Below, piece by piece: positions 25,120 through 33,151 of a stretch of DNA of 64,000 bases (the stretch's first letter is position 1; every line of letters begins with the position of its first letter). The stretch spans positions 18,483 to 82,482 of the forward strand of contig NZ_BCQP01000059.1 in the NCBI RefSeq assembly GCF_001552135.1, given 5' to 3'. The stretch is from Actinomadura chibensis NBRC 106107 (GTDB lineage Bacteria; Actinomycetota; Actinomycetes; Streptosporangiales; Streptosporangiaceae). The notes under the pieces were generated by a model. The model did not search any database. It was not told the DNA's origin and saw only the letters and a program-made list of their open reading frames with translations. The position numbers and the translations under genes were made by a program.

Positions 25120-25533
25120 ATGGCTGGCTGCTGCAGTTCCACCCCGAGCTACCCCCAGTGCTACTGCTCGGCGGGCTGCGACTGCGACTGCGATGCCTGC
25201 TGTTGCGATGGCGACCACCTCGCCCGACTCACCGCCGCCGGAGGCATCAGCATGGTGTTCGGCCCCGCCGAGCGGCTGGACGCGGCCGTGCGCCGTATCG
25301 CCCCGCAGGTGTCGGTCTCTCTCGTCCGCGATGAGGAGACCGGGCTGACCCGCGTGCACGTCATCTACCGGAACCGGGGACCGCTGATCCTCGGCTGGGA
25401 CGGGGAGACCTACCGGCGCTGGACGTCCGACGACGGCTACGGGGCGCTCCTCCCGGCCGACCCCGACGCCGCCGCCCGCCGAGCCGCCGACATGCTCGGC
25501 GCCCGTCTCCCGACCGCCGACCGGCGTCCATGA
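25120..25533 (+). CDS. Small protein with extreme cysteine-rich N-terminus
   Basis: 137 residues from ATG 25120 with AAGGAGG seven bases upstream. Residues 3-30 hold eleven cysteines (CCSSTPSYPQCYCSAGC, then CDCDACCC), followed by GDHLARLTAAGGISMVFGP. The C-terminal 80 residues are the same domain as in the 24717 product. The cysteine block could bind metal (metallothionein-like), form disulfides, or be modified; nothing in the sequence chooses among these. No signal peptide and no RiPP enzyme nearby, so a RiPP precursor is unlikely. Confidence 0.72.
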   Translation: MAGCCSSTPSYPQCYCSAGCDCDCDACCCDGDHLARLTAAGGISMVFGPAERLDAAVRRIAPQVSVSLVRDEETGLTRVHVIYRNRGPLILGWDGETYRRWTSDDGYGALLPADPDAAARRAADMLGARLPTADRRP

Positions 25534-25847
25534 ATCGCTCGCGCCCTAGCCTGAGGTTGTCGCGACGCTCCCACATCTCCGCGCTGCGCGTGTCGGAGGT
25601 CGAACTGGTCGTGGGGCCCGCACTTGACGGTGGGCGAGAAGCTCCCGTCTGGAAGGTCGAGCGCGGCGAGAGTGGCGGCGCCCTGCTGGAGTTGGCCCGT
25701 GAGGTGGACGAGAGCGTCATCGCCGCTCGCCGGGGCCGGGCGAGTCGCTGGAACTGTGACGGTAATGGTTCAGCGGCAAAGAGAAGCGGTTGTGGGTCGT
25801 GGGCTTGCGGCGCGGATGGGGGTTGCCTGCTGAGTTTTGGTTTGTGA
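25530..25847 (+). CDS. Possible small protein, 105 residues (weak)
   Basis: ATG 25530 overlaps the previous stop (ATGA). Residues 15-75 look coding (ISALRVSEVELVVGPALDGG, then LLELAREVDESVIAARRG), but the final 30 residues fall into sequence of lower GC and odd composition. It may be a real fourth gene with a degraded end, or chance. Apart from this, bases 25534-25862 contain nothing I can name; the last 80 bases are T/G-rich, unlike their surroundings. Confidence 0.3.
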   Translation: MNRSRPSLRLSRRSHISALRVSEVELVVGPALDGGREAPVWKVERGESGGALLELAREVDESVIAARRGRASRWNCDGNGSAAKRSGCGSWACGADGGCLLSFGL

Positions 25848-25862
25848 ACGTTGGTGGGGTGG

Positions 25863-26582
25863 TTAGGTGGTTGTGTCGATTATTTGGGGGCGGGTCATTT
25901 GGCCGTCCGGGACTTCTATTTCGATTACGGCTGAGAATGGGGTGGTGGGGGGTGGGCGGAGGGCCGCCAACTCGTGGATGCCGTCCCGGGTGGTGACCGT
26001 TCTGGCGGCGGCCAGGCTGCCCAAGGTGCCGCATCCGGCCAGGACGATGACGCGTCGATCGGCGTGGAAGGGGCTGGGTAACAGGCTGATGACGGCGAAG
26101 TCGCGTGTGGTCTTGGCGTGGACGACCTGCTGGGCGAACACGTGGCCGTCAGAGACTCTGATCATGTCCGCTCGGTCTGGGTAGAGCCGGAAACTGTAGG
26201 GCAGCGCGACTTGTTGGTTGAGTTCCTTGTACAGGTCGTTCGCGTTGGGGCCGCCGATGACGACCAGGTCGCATGGGGCGTCCCGGCATCGGGAGAAGTT
26301 CTTGGCCCGGATTATCCGGACCGTCCGCACGCCCAAGACCTTGCGCAGATACTCCGACACCAGCATCGCGGCCATCGCGTCGCCCTCGTAGAGGGTGGGT
26401 AACGGGGTGTCGTGACCCGGTCCGTCGGGCTGGACGATCACCACCTCGTCGGGCCTGCGCAGCCGCCACACGCGCCGGGCCGGGCCGATGGTCCGCCGCC
26501 GCTGGTAGAGGCCCTTGACCGCGGCGCCGGACAGGAAGGCCAGCAGCGAGGACAGCAGATTGAGCGCCAGTGCTGAAGTCAT
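25863..26582 (-). CDS. Unknown membrane-anchored protein
   Basis: 239 residues from ATG 26582. A hydrophobic N-terminal segment (ALALNLLSSLLAFLSGAAVK) followed by basic residues suggests a single anchor with the rest in the cytoplasm. The domain at about 45-230 has alternating strands and helices with CDLVVIGGPNANDLYKELN, VIVLAGCGTLGSLAAARTV and a cysteine pair (SRCRDAPC). I do not recognise the family. It is divergent from cobL. Codon bias is weaker than that of the cobalamin genes, with runs of non-GC third positions at its 3' end. Confidence 0.68.
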   Translation of the reverse strand: MTSALALNLLSSLLAFLSGAAVKGLYQRRRTIGPARRVWRLRRPDEVVIVQPDGPGHDTPLPTLYEGDAMAAMLVSEYLRKVLGVRTVRIIRAKNFSRCRDAPCDLVVIGGPNANDLYKELNQQVALPYSFRLYPDRADMIRVSDGHVFAQQVVHAKTTRDFAVISLLPSPFHADRRVIVLAGCGTLGSLAAARTVTTRDGIHELAALRPPPTTPFSAVIEIEVPDGQMTRPQIIDTTT

Positions 26583-26732
26583 GGCCCGCCTCTTCTCGGA
26601 TGCGCCAAGCCCCGATTCTTCGAGCGGTCGCGGACGTCCATGGTTCCCCTCATATGGGTGATCCGTGGGGTAACGGGTCAGAACCGCTCTTATAGGCTGG
26701 GTCGCCGCAGTCGTGTCGGGACGAGGAGGCCA

Positions 26733-27953
26733 GTGGACGCGCGTGTCGTCACCATTGTGGGCATCGGCGCCGACGGATGGGACGGGCTCCCGGAGCGCTC
26801 CCGCGCCGCGCTGCGGTCCGCGGACGTGCTGCTCGGCTCCAGCCGCCAACTCGACCTCGTCCCCGCCTCGGACGCGGAGCGCGTCGTCTGGCCGTCGCCG
26901 CTGCTGCCCGCGCTCCCCGGCCTGATCGAGGAGCACGAAGGACGCGCGGTCGCCGTCCTCGCCAGCGGGGACCCGATGTTCCACGGCATCGGCTCCGTGC
27001 TCGCCGAAATGCTCGGCCCGGAGCGGCTGCGCGTCCTGCCGCACACGTCGTCGGTGTCGCTTGCGTGCGCCCGGCTCGGCTGGCGGCTCGACCGGGTGGA
27101 CGTCGCGAGCCTCGTCGGACGCCCGGCGGGCGCGCTGAACGCGCTGGTCGCGCCCGGCCGCCGGATCCTCGTCCTCAGCGCGGGACGCGAGTCCCCGTCG
27201 GTCGTCGCCGCCCTGCTCGCCGGACGCGGGTTCGGGCCGAGCCGCATGACCGTTCTGTCCGACCTCGGCGCAGACGGCGAGACCGTCCAGCACGGCACCG
27301 CCGCCGACTGGACGGAACTCGCCGCGACCGCGCTGAACATCGTCGCCGTCGAATGCGCGCCCGGCCCGGACGCGGCGCCGCTGCCCCGCACGTCCGGGCT
27401 CCCCGACGCGGCGTTCGACCACGACGGGCAGCTCACCAAGAGCGAGGTCCGCGCGGTCACCCTGGCGCGGCTCGCCCCGCTGCCCGGTGAGCTGCTCTGG
27501 GACGTCGGCGCCGGTGCGGGCAGCGTCGCGATCGAATGGGCGCGGGCGCATCCGTCCTGCCGGGCGGTGGCGGTGGAGAGCCGACCGGAGCGCGCGAAGC
27601 GGATCGAGCGGAACGCGACGAACCTCGGCGTGCCGGGCGGCGTGCGGGTCGTCGAGGGCGAGGCGCCGGACGCGCTGGACGACCTGCCGACCCCCGACGC
27701 CGTGTTCATCGGCGGCGGCCTCACCGTCCCCGGCCTGCTGGAACGCTGCTGGGACGCGCTGCGCCCCGGCGGCCGCCTGGTCGCCAACGCCGTCACCCTC
27801 GAATCGGAGGCCCAGGTCGCGCGGGCGCGCGAGACGCACGGCGGCGACCTGGTCCGCGTCGGTGTCGAACGGGCCGCGCCGCTCGGCGGCTTCACCGCCT
27901 GGCGCCCCGCGATGCCCGTCACGATCTGGACGACACGGAAGGAGGCGGCATGA
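26733..27953 (+). CDS. cobL: Precorrin-6Y C5,15-methyltransferase (decarboxylating)
   Basis: 406 residues from GTG 26733, directly behind AGGAGG (spacing only 3). The N-terminal CbiE-like methylase domain (VVTIVGIGADGWDGLPERS, LASGDPMFHGIG) is fused to a C-terminal CbiT-like domain from about 230 (LLWDVGAGAGSVAIEWARAH). It methylates C-5 and C-15 of precorrin-6B and decarboxylates the C-12 acetate. The stop codon lies inside the first unit of a tandem repeat. First gene of cobL-M-K. Confidence 0.94.
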   Translation: MDARVVTIVGIGADGWDGLPERSRAALRSADVLLGSSRQLDLVPASDAERVVWPSPLLPALPGLIEEHEGRAVAVLASGDPMFHGIGSVLAEMLGPERLRVLPHTSSVSLACARLGWRLDRVDVASLVGRPAGALNALVAPGRRILVLSAGRESPSVVAALLAGRGFGPSRMTVLSDLGADGETVQHGTAADWTELAATALNIVAVECAPGPDAAPLPRTSGLPDAAFDHDGQLTKSEVRAVTLARLAPLPGELLWDVGAGAGSVAIEWARAHPSCRAVAVESRPERAKRIERNATNLGVPGGVRVVEGEAPDALDDLPTPDAVFIGGGLTVPGLLERCWDALRPGGRLVANAVTLESEAQVARARETHGGDLVRVGVERAAPLGGFTAWRPAMPVTIWTTRKEAA

Positions 27954-28174
27954 CCGCAGCGAAGCGAGGATCATGGCGCCGACCCCCCGGGGGTCTGGGG
28001 GTCGCCCCCGGAGAGGCAGAGCGGCATGACCGCAGCGAAGCGAGGATCATGGCGCCGACCGCTCGGGGGTCTGGGGGTCGTCCCCCAGAAAGGAAGGGCG
28101 GCATGACCGCGGCGAAGCGAGGATCTTGGTGCCGACCGCTCGGGGGTCTGGGGGTCGTCCCCCGGAAAGGAAGG
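27945..28174 (+). repeat. Three tandem units of about 77 bp at the cobL-cobM junction
   Basis: Units 27945-28020 (76 bp), 28021-28097 (77) and 28098-28174 (77). Each begins GCGGCATGACCGC, continues AGCGAAGCGAGGATC, holds a strong palindrome (TCTGGGGG-TCGT-CCCCCAGA at 28070-28089 in unit 2) and ends AGGAAGG. By my reading units 2 and 3 differ at 4 positions. The cobL stop is supplied by unit 1 and the cobM ribosome site by unit 3. Confidence 0.9.
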
Positions 28175-28179
28175 GCGGC

Positions 28180-28923
28180 GTGACTGTCTACTTCGTTGGA
28201 GCCGGGCCCGGGGCCGCCGACCTGATCACCGTGCGTGGGTTGCGGGTGCTGGAGGCCGCGCCGGTTTGCCTGTACGCCGGGTCGCTGGTGCCGCGCGAGT
28301 TGCTGGACGCCTGCCCGCCCGGCGCGCGGCTCATCGACACCGCCAATCTGAACCTGGACGAGATCGTCGAGGAGTTGACCGCCGCGCACCGTGACGGTCT
28401 TGACGTCGCGCGGCTGCACTCGGGCGACCCCTCGGTGTTCAGCGCGGTCGCCGAGCAGGTGCGGCGGCTGGACGCGGCCGGGGTGCCGTACGAGATCGTC
28501 CCGGGCGTCCCGGCGTTCGCGGCGGCGGCCGCCTCGCTCGGCCGGGAGTTGACCGTCCCCGGCGTCGGCCAGACGGTGATCCTGACCCGCACCTCCGCCC
28601 GCGCCACCCCGATGCCGGACGGCGAGGACCTCGCCACCCTCGGCGCGAGCGGCGCGACGATGGTGCTGCACCTGGCCGTCCAGCGGATCGACGAGGTGAC
28701 GGCGGAGCTGCTGCCGCACTACGGCGCGGACTGCCCGGTCGCCGTCGTCGCGCGGGCGAGCCGTCCGGACGAGCTGATCCTGCGCGGCACCCTCGCCGAC
28801 ATCGCGGGCCTGGTGCACGAGGCCGGGGTGAAGCGCACCGCCGTGATCGTCGTCGGACGGGTGCTGGCCGCGTCCGCGTTCCCCGGCAGCCACCTCTACA
28901 GCGCGGAGCGGGAACGGGTGTGA
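28180..28923 (+). CDS. cobM: Precorrin-4 C11-methyltransferase
   Basis: 247 residues from GTG 28180; the ribosome site AGGAAGG comes from the preceding repeat. Tetrapyrrole methylase motifs: VYFVGAGPGAADLITVRGL, LYAGSLVPRELL, RLHSGDPSVFSAVAEQ, YEIVPGVPAFAAAAASL and ILTRTSARATPMP. Converts precorrin-4 to precorrin-5. The stop overlaps cobK (GTGA). Confidence 0.94.
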   Translation: MTVYFVGAGPGAADLITVRGLRVLEAAPVCLYAGSLVPRELLDACPPGARLIDTANLNLDEIVEELTAAHRDGLDVARLHSGDPSVFSAVAEQVRRLDAAGVPYEIVPGVPAFAAAAASLGRELTVPGVGQTVILTRTSARATPMPDGEDLATLGASGATMVLHLAVQRIDEVTAELLPHYGADCPVAVVARASRPDELILRGTLADIAGLVHEAGVKRTAVIVVGRVLAASAFPGSHLYSAERERV

Positions 28924-29651
28924 GGCGCGTCCTGATCCTCGGCGGGACGGCCGAGGCCAGGGACCTCGCCGCCCGCCTGTCCGACGTCCCGGACGTGCGC
29001 GTCGTGTCGTCGCTCGCCGGGCGCGTCGCCGACCCGCGCCTTCCCGCCGGGGAGGTGCGCGTCGGCGGCTTCGGCGGCCCGGACGGCCTCGCCGCCTGGC
29101 TGCGCGAGCACCGCATCGACCGGCTCGTGGACGCCACCCACCCGTTCGCGGAACGCATGAGCGCGTCCGCCGCGCGGGCGTCGGAAAGGGCTGGAGTCCC
29201 GCTGCTGGCGCTGCGGCGTCCCGGCTGGCGGGCGGAGGACGGCGACGACTGGCGGCGCGTCCCGTCGCTGGCCGACGCCGCCGCCGCGCTGCCGCGCGGA
29301 GCCCGCGCGTTCCTCACCACCGGGCGGCGCAGCATCGAGGTCTTCGCCGCCCGCGCCGACGTGTGGTTCCTCGCACGGTCGGTCGATCCGCCGGAGAAGC
29401 CCGTCCCGGAGAACGTGCGCGTGCTGCTGTCCCGAGGCCCCTACACGCTCGACGGCGAGCGGGCGCTGATCCGCGAACACCGCCTCGACGTGCTGGTCAC
29501 CAAGGACAGCGGCGGCGCGATGACCCGCGCCAAGCTCACCGCCGCCCGCGCCGCCGGACTGCCCGTGATCATGGTGGACCGGCCGCCCGTCCCGGACGGC
29601 GTCGCGACGGCGACCGATCCGGCGGAGGCCGCCCGCTGGGCTCAGGGGTAG
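28920..29651 (+). CDS. cobK: Precorrin-6A reductase
   Basis: 243 residues from GTG 28920, overlapping the cobM stop. Features: VLILGGTAEARDLAARL (Rossmann start), VDATHPFAERMSASAA, FLTTGRRSIEVFA, SRGPYTLDGERALI and VTKDSGGAMTRAKLTAA, the CobK/CbiJ signature. NADPH-dependent reduction of the macrocycle, between CobF and CobL. Its end overlaps the convergent cobIJ by 10 bases. Confidence 0.93.
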   Translation: MRRVLILGGTAEARDLAARLSDVPDVRVVSSLAGRVADPRLPAGEVRVGGFGGPDGLAAWLREHRIDRLVDATHPFAERMSASAARASERAGVPLLALRRPGWRAEDGDDWRRVPSLADAAAALPRGARAFLTTGRRSIEVFAARADVWFLARSVDPPEKPVPENVRVLLSRGPYTLDGERALIREHRLDVLVTKDSGGAMTRAKLTAARAAGLPVIMVDRPPVPDGVATATDPAEAARWAQG

Positions 29652-31123
29652 CGGCGCGGCGTGTGGACGGCGCCCCGCTCGGTGACCCGGGTCGTAGACG
29701 ACCCGACGATGACCAGGCACCGCATGTCCACCTGGTCGGGGTCGAGCTTGCCGAGCGTCGTCACGGTCACGCTCTCCTCGGGGCCGCCGACGTCGCGTCC
29801 GACGACCACCGGCGTCTCGGGGGAGCGGTGTTCGAGGAGCAGGTCGCGGGCCGCCGCGAGCTGGTGCCTCCTTCGGCTGGACGACGGGTTGTAGAGCGCG
29901 AGCACCAGATCCGCCGCGGCCGCCGCGGTGAGCCGCCGGGCGATCACCTCCCACGGTTTGAGCAGGTCGGACAGCGACAGGACGCAGAAGTCGTGGCCGA
30001 GCGGCGCGCCCGCCCGCGCCGCGACGGCCTGCGCGGCGGTCAGCCCGGGGACGACCCGCACCGGCACGTCCGGGAAGTCGTCCGCCGCCTCCAGGACGGC
30101 CGTCGCCATCGCGAACACGCCCGGATCGCCGGACGAGACGACCGCGACCCGCGCCCCGTCCCGCGCCAGCCGGAGTGCGTGCCGGGCGCGGTCGTCCTCC
30201 ACCCGGTTGCCGGTGGCGTGGCGGCGCTGCCGCGCGTTCGGCGGGACCCGGTCGAGGTAGGGGCCGTAGCCGACGAGGTCGGTCGCGGACGACAGGACGT
30301 CCTGCGCCTCCGGGGTCAGCCACGGCCGTCCCGCCGGGCCGAGCCCGACGACCGTCACGCTCCCCGGCCCCTCGGGCCGCGCCGGCTCCGGCGCGGTGAA
30401 CGACTCGCCCGCCGGGCTGGTCAGCAGGGCCAGCGCCATGTACGGGACGTCCGCCGGATCGACGTCGGCCAGCGGGACGACCCGCTCCCGGCCGGTCGAG
30501 GCGCGTTCGACGTACCAGGCTTCGGAGAGCCGCCCGGCGTCCTCGAACGCCTGCCTGACCTTGGGGAACGTCCGGCCCAGCTTGAGGACGGCCGCCGCGT
30601 CCGCCGCGCGCAGCCGCTCTGCCAGCTCGTCGCCGGGGAGCGTGCCGGGCAGCACGGTCAGCGTCTCCTCGCGCTCGACCAGCGGACGTCCGGCGGCGGC
30701 CGACGCCGCGCTCAGCGACGTCACGCCCGGCACGACCTCCGCCGGGTAATGCGGCGCGAGGCGCTTGTGGAGGTGCATGTAGGAGCCGTAGAACAGCGGG
30801 TCGCCCTCGCTGAGGACGGCGACCGTCCGTCCCGCGTCCAGGTGCGCGGCGAGGCGGGCGGCGCAGTCGGCGTAGAAGCCGTCGAGCGCGCCCTGGTACC
30901 CGCCGGGATGGTCGGTCGTCTCCGTCGTCACCGGGTAGACGAGCTGCTCCTCGATCTGCCCGTCGCGCAGGTAGGGCGCGGCGGCGGCGCGGGCGATGCT
31001 GCGCCCGTGCCGCGCGGAATGGTAGGCGACCACGTCCGCCGCACCGATCAGCCGGGCGGCCTTCACCGTCACCAGCTCAGGATCACCAGGGCCGACGCCG
31101 ACCCCGTAAAGCCGTCCCACCAT
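29642..31123 (-). CDS. cobIJ: Precorrin-2 C20-methyltransferase / precorrin-3B C17-methyltransferase fusion
   Basis: 493 residues. ATG 31123 chosen; GTG 31120 has slightly better spacing to GGAG. CobI domain at 1-240 (LYGVGVGPGDPELVTVKAA, VLSEGDPLFYGSYMHLHKR), CobJ domain at about 250-493 (VTVVGLGPAGRPWLTPEA, VVSSGDPGVFAMATAVLEA, LALYNPSSSRRRHQLAAAR). Fused CobIJ is common in actinobacteria. Transcribed with cobG and cobH, opposite to cobL-M-K. The upstream junction is filled by an inverted copy of the 77-bp element. Confidence 0.94.
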   Translation of the reverse strand: MVGRLYGVGVGPGDPELVTVKAARLIGAADVVAYHSARHGRSIARAAAAPYLRDGQIEEQLVYPVTTETTDHPGGYQGALDGFYADCAARLAAHLDAGRTVAVLSEGDPLFYGSYMHLHKRLAPHYPAEVVPGVTSLSAASAAAGRPLVEREETLTVLPGTLPGDELAERLRAADAAAVLKLGRTFPKVRQAFEDAGRLSEAWYVERASTGRERVVPLADVDPADVPYMALALLTSPAGESFTAPEPARPEGPGSVTVVGLGPAGRPWLTPEAQDVLSSATDLVGYGPYLDRVPPNARQRRHATGNRVEDDRARHALRLARDGARVAVVSSGDPGVFAMATAVLEAADDFPDVPVRVVPGLTAAQAVAARAGAPLGHDFCVLSLSDLLKPWEVIARRLTAAAAADLVLALYNPSSSRRRHQLAAARDLLLEHRSPETPVVVGRDVGGPEESVTVTTLGKLDPDQVDMRCLVIVGSSTTRVTERGAVHTPRRYP

Positions 31124-31126
31124 CAC

Positions 31127-31207
31127 TCCGCCCTGCCCTTCTGGGGGACGCCCCCCAGGCCCCCGCATGGCTCGCGCCATGGTCCTCGCTTCGCTGCGGT
31201 CATGGCG
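31127..31207 (-). repeat. Inverted fourth copy of the 77-bp element, cobH-cobIJ junction
   Basis: Read on the minus strand it starts GCGCCATGACCGCAGCGAAG, contains CTGGGGG-GCGT-CCCCCAG and ends GGGCAGGGCGGAG before the cobIJ start. It supplies the cobH stop (ATGA at 31203-31200), just as the tandem copies supply the cobL stop. Confidence 0.85.
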
Positions 31208-31820
31208 CCTCACTGGCAATCGCGTTTATGGCGGCCGCGGTCATGGCGCTGCCGCCGCGCCGTCCGCGGACGACGAGGTGCGGGAGGTCGCTCGCGGCGA
31301 GCGCGTCCTTGGACTCGGCCGCGCCGATGAAACCGACCGGTATCCCGAGGACGGCGGCCGGACGGCCCGCGCCCCCGTCCACCAGCTCCAGCAGCCGGAA
31401 CAGCGCGGTCGGCGCGTTGCCGATCGCGACGACCGCGCCGTCCAGCCGGTCGAGCCAGAGGTCGAGCGCCGCCGCGCTGCGCGTCGTGCCGAGCCGCTCC
31501 GCCAGGCCGGGGACGCGCGGGTCGCCCAGCGTGCACACGACCTCGTTGCCCGCGGGCAGCCGGGCCCGGGTGACGCCGGACGCCACCATCCGCGCGTCGC
31601 ACAGGATCGGCGCGCCGTCCAGCAGCGCCGCCCGCGCCCGCGCGACGACGCCCGGCGACCAGGCCAGGTCGCGGACGAGGTCCGTCATCCCGCACGCGTG
31701 GATCATGCGGACGGCGACCCGCGCCACGTCGTCCGGCAGGCCCGACAGGTCGGCCTCCGCGCGGATGGTCGCGAACGAGCGCCGGTAGATCTCCGCGCCG
31801 TCCCGGATGTAGTCGTTCAC
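31200..31820 (-). CDS. cobH: Precorrin-8X methylmutase
   Basis: 206 residues from GTG 31820, overlapping the cobG stop (GTGA). Family motifs: YIRDGAEIYRRSFATIRAEA, VRMIHACGMTDL with the catalytic His, ILCDARMVASGV, AIGNAPTALFRLLEL and IGIPVGF-like LGIPVGFIGAAESKDAL. It moves the methyl group from C-11 to C-12 to give hydrogenobyrinic acid. Confidence 0.95.
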   Translation of the reverse strand: MNDYIRDGAEIYRRSFATIRAEADLSGLPDDVARVAVRMIHACGMTDLVRDLAWSPGVVARARAALLDGAPILCDARMVASGVTRARLPAGNEVVCTLGDPRVPGLAERLGTTRSAAALDLWLDRLDGAVVAIGNAPTALFRLLELVDGGAGRPAAVLGIPVGFIGAAESKDALAASDLPHLVVRGRRGGSAMTAAAINAIASEAP

Positions 31821-32914
31821 CGTTTCGCTCTCTTCAAGACGACCGGCCCGCGGGGCATCCCGCAGTTCCGGTCACAGCCCGTCCAGTGGACGGGGGTCTC
31901 CGGGGCGCGCGACAGGCCGCCGACCCAGCGGCGGGCCGCGCCCTGCACGTCGCCTTCCGACTTCGCGCAGCCGGGGCTTCCCGTGCAGGCCGTCACCCCG
32001 ACCCAGGGCGAGTCGGGGTCGGTGGCGAAGCCGTATGGGCGTAGGCGGTCCGCGTGCCGGTGCGCGTCGTCGCGGCGCAGGTCGCGCAGGACGATGCTCC
32101 GCCACGGCGTCAGCCGCACTTCGTCCGCGATGTCGGCGAGGGCCTCGGCCTGCGTCCCGGACAGGCGTCCGAGCGGCGGCACGACCTCCAGCGCCACCAG
32201 GCCATCGCGCTGTTCGACGAGACCCGCGTGCGGCGCGGGCGGAGCCGGGACGCGCGGCGCGTCGGCGAGCGTCCCGCCGAGGAGGTCCGCGACGCGGCGC
32301 GGGCCGTCCGGGACCTCGGCCAGCCGCCAGGCGTCGCCGCGCACGTCCAGGAACGCCTCCGCCGCCGCGATCATGACCGCGACGGGATCGCCGGACGAGA
32401 CGAGCCGGTGCCCGGCCAGGAGCACGCCGCCGGGGGTCAGTGTCACGTCGGCCCCGAGGGACGCGACGTCGCCGGAGCCGTCGTCCAGCGCGAACAGGAA
32501 CCGGCCGGGGAGCCCGGCCAGCCGAGGACGCCCGCACAGCGCGACGTCGAGCGCCGTGACCAGCGGGTCCGTGGCCGACGCACCGCGCGCGCCGCGCCCG
32601 CCGAGCGGGGACGCGACGATGTTGCGCACCCGCTCGTGCGACGCGGACGGCAGCAGCCCGGCCGCCGCCAGCCGCTCCGCGAGCGCCGCCGGATCGCGCA
32701 CGCCCCGCACCTGGAGGTTGGCCCGCGACGTCAGCTCGACCACGTCCACGCCCAGTTCGCGGGCCGCGACGCCGACCGTCCTGAGCCGGGAGGCCGACAC
32801 CGCCCCGCCCGGCGTGCGGACGCGGGCGAGCGCCCCGTCGGCGGCGCCGTGGGTCTGGAGCGCGCCGGGGCACGCGTCGGCACGCGACCTCCCCGCCGCA
32901 CGTACATCTGGCAT
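31817..32914 (-). CDS. cobG: Precorrin-3B synthase
   Basis: 365 residues from ATG 32914, with AAGGTGG upstream. It resembles half of a nitrite/sulfite reductase: LTSRANLQVRGV substrate segment, and the 4Fe-4S/siroheme-type cysteines ACTGSPGCAKSEGDVQG and WTGCDRNCGMP near the C-terminus. CobG performs the O2-dependent hydroxylation that commits to the aerobic pathway. Divergent from cobN; its start lies about 47 bases from the riboswitch. Confidence 0.92.
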   Translation of the reverse strand: MPDVRAAGRSRADACPGALQTHGAADGALARVRTPGGAVSASRLRTVGVAARELGVDVVELTSRANLQVRGVRDPAALAERLAAAGLLPSASHERVRNIVASPLGGRGARGASATDPLVTALDVALCGRPRLAGLPGRFLFALDDGSGDVASLGADVTLTPGGVLLAGHRLVSSGDPVAVMIAAAEAFLDVRGDAWRLAEVPDGPRRVADLLGGTLADAPRVPAPPAPHAGLVEQRDGLVALEVVPPLGRLSGTQAEALADIADEVRLTPWRSIVLRDLRRDDAHRHADRLRPYGFATDPDSPWVGVTACTGSPGCAKSEGDVQGAARRWVGGLSRAPETPVHWTGCDRNCGMPRGPVVLKRAKR

Positions 32915-32960
32915 GAAGGCCACCTTTCTCGGACACCGCGCGCTGCCGTAGTCTGCTGAT

Positions 32961-33109
32961 CGACGACGGCAGTGGAGGAAGCCGGTGTGAATCCGGCGCG
33001 GTCCCGCCACTGTCACCGGGGAGCGACCCCCGCTAACGGCCACTGTCCGCGCGGACGGGAAGGCCGGGGCGAGCGCTGATCCGGGAGCCAGGAGACTCCC
33101 GCCGTCGTG
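32961..33109 (+). promoter_or_regulatory. Cobalamin riboswitch upstream of cobN
   Basis: P1 arms CGACGACGGC (32961-32970) and GCCGTCGT (33101-33108). The core reads GGAAGCCGGTGTGAATCCGG, then GTCCCGCCACTGT, and the B12-box GGGAGCCAGGAGACTCCC. A TAGTCT -10 candidate lies at 32949-32954. cobN starts 43 bases after the aptamer, so translational shutdown is likely when adenosylcobalamin binds. Confidence 0.93.
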
Positions 33110-33151
33110 ACACCCGCGACCGGGGCGAGGACCCCAGGGGGAGGACCCGTC

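Noticed and set aside
25090..25364. Minus-strand frames opposite the cysteine-rich gene
   Set aside because: Ala/Arg/Ser-rich shadows; the plus frame has AAGGAGG and a paralogue.
25120..25533. RiPP precursor peptide
   Set aside because: Cysteine-rich head is at the N-terminus instead of a C-terminal core, and there is no LanB/C, radical SAM, YcaO or exporter gene alongside.
18384..25847. Integrated mobile element or prophage
   Set aside because: No integrase, transposase, direct-repeat attachment site, tRNA target or phage structural gene is visible.
27945..28174. CRISPR-like array
   Set aside because: The three units are contiguous without unique spacers, contain a start and a stop signal and sit between two cistrons.
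27950..28182. Open frame reading through the tandem repeats (begins MTAAKRGSW)
   Set aside because: It is produced by the repeat units themselves, has no homologue that I recognise and ends at the cobM start. Possible translation is noted in the findings, but I do not call it a gene.
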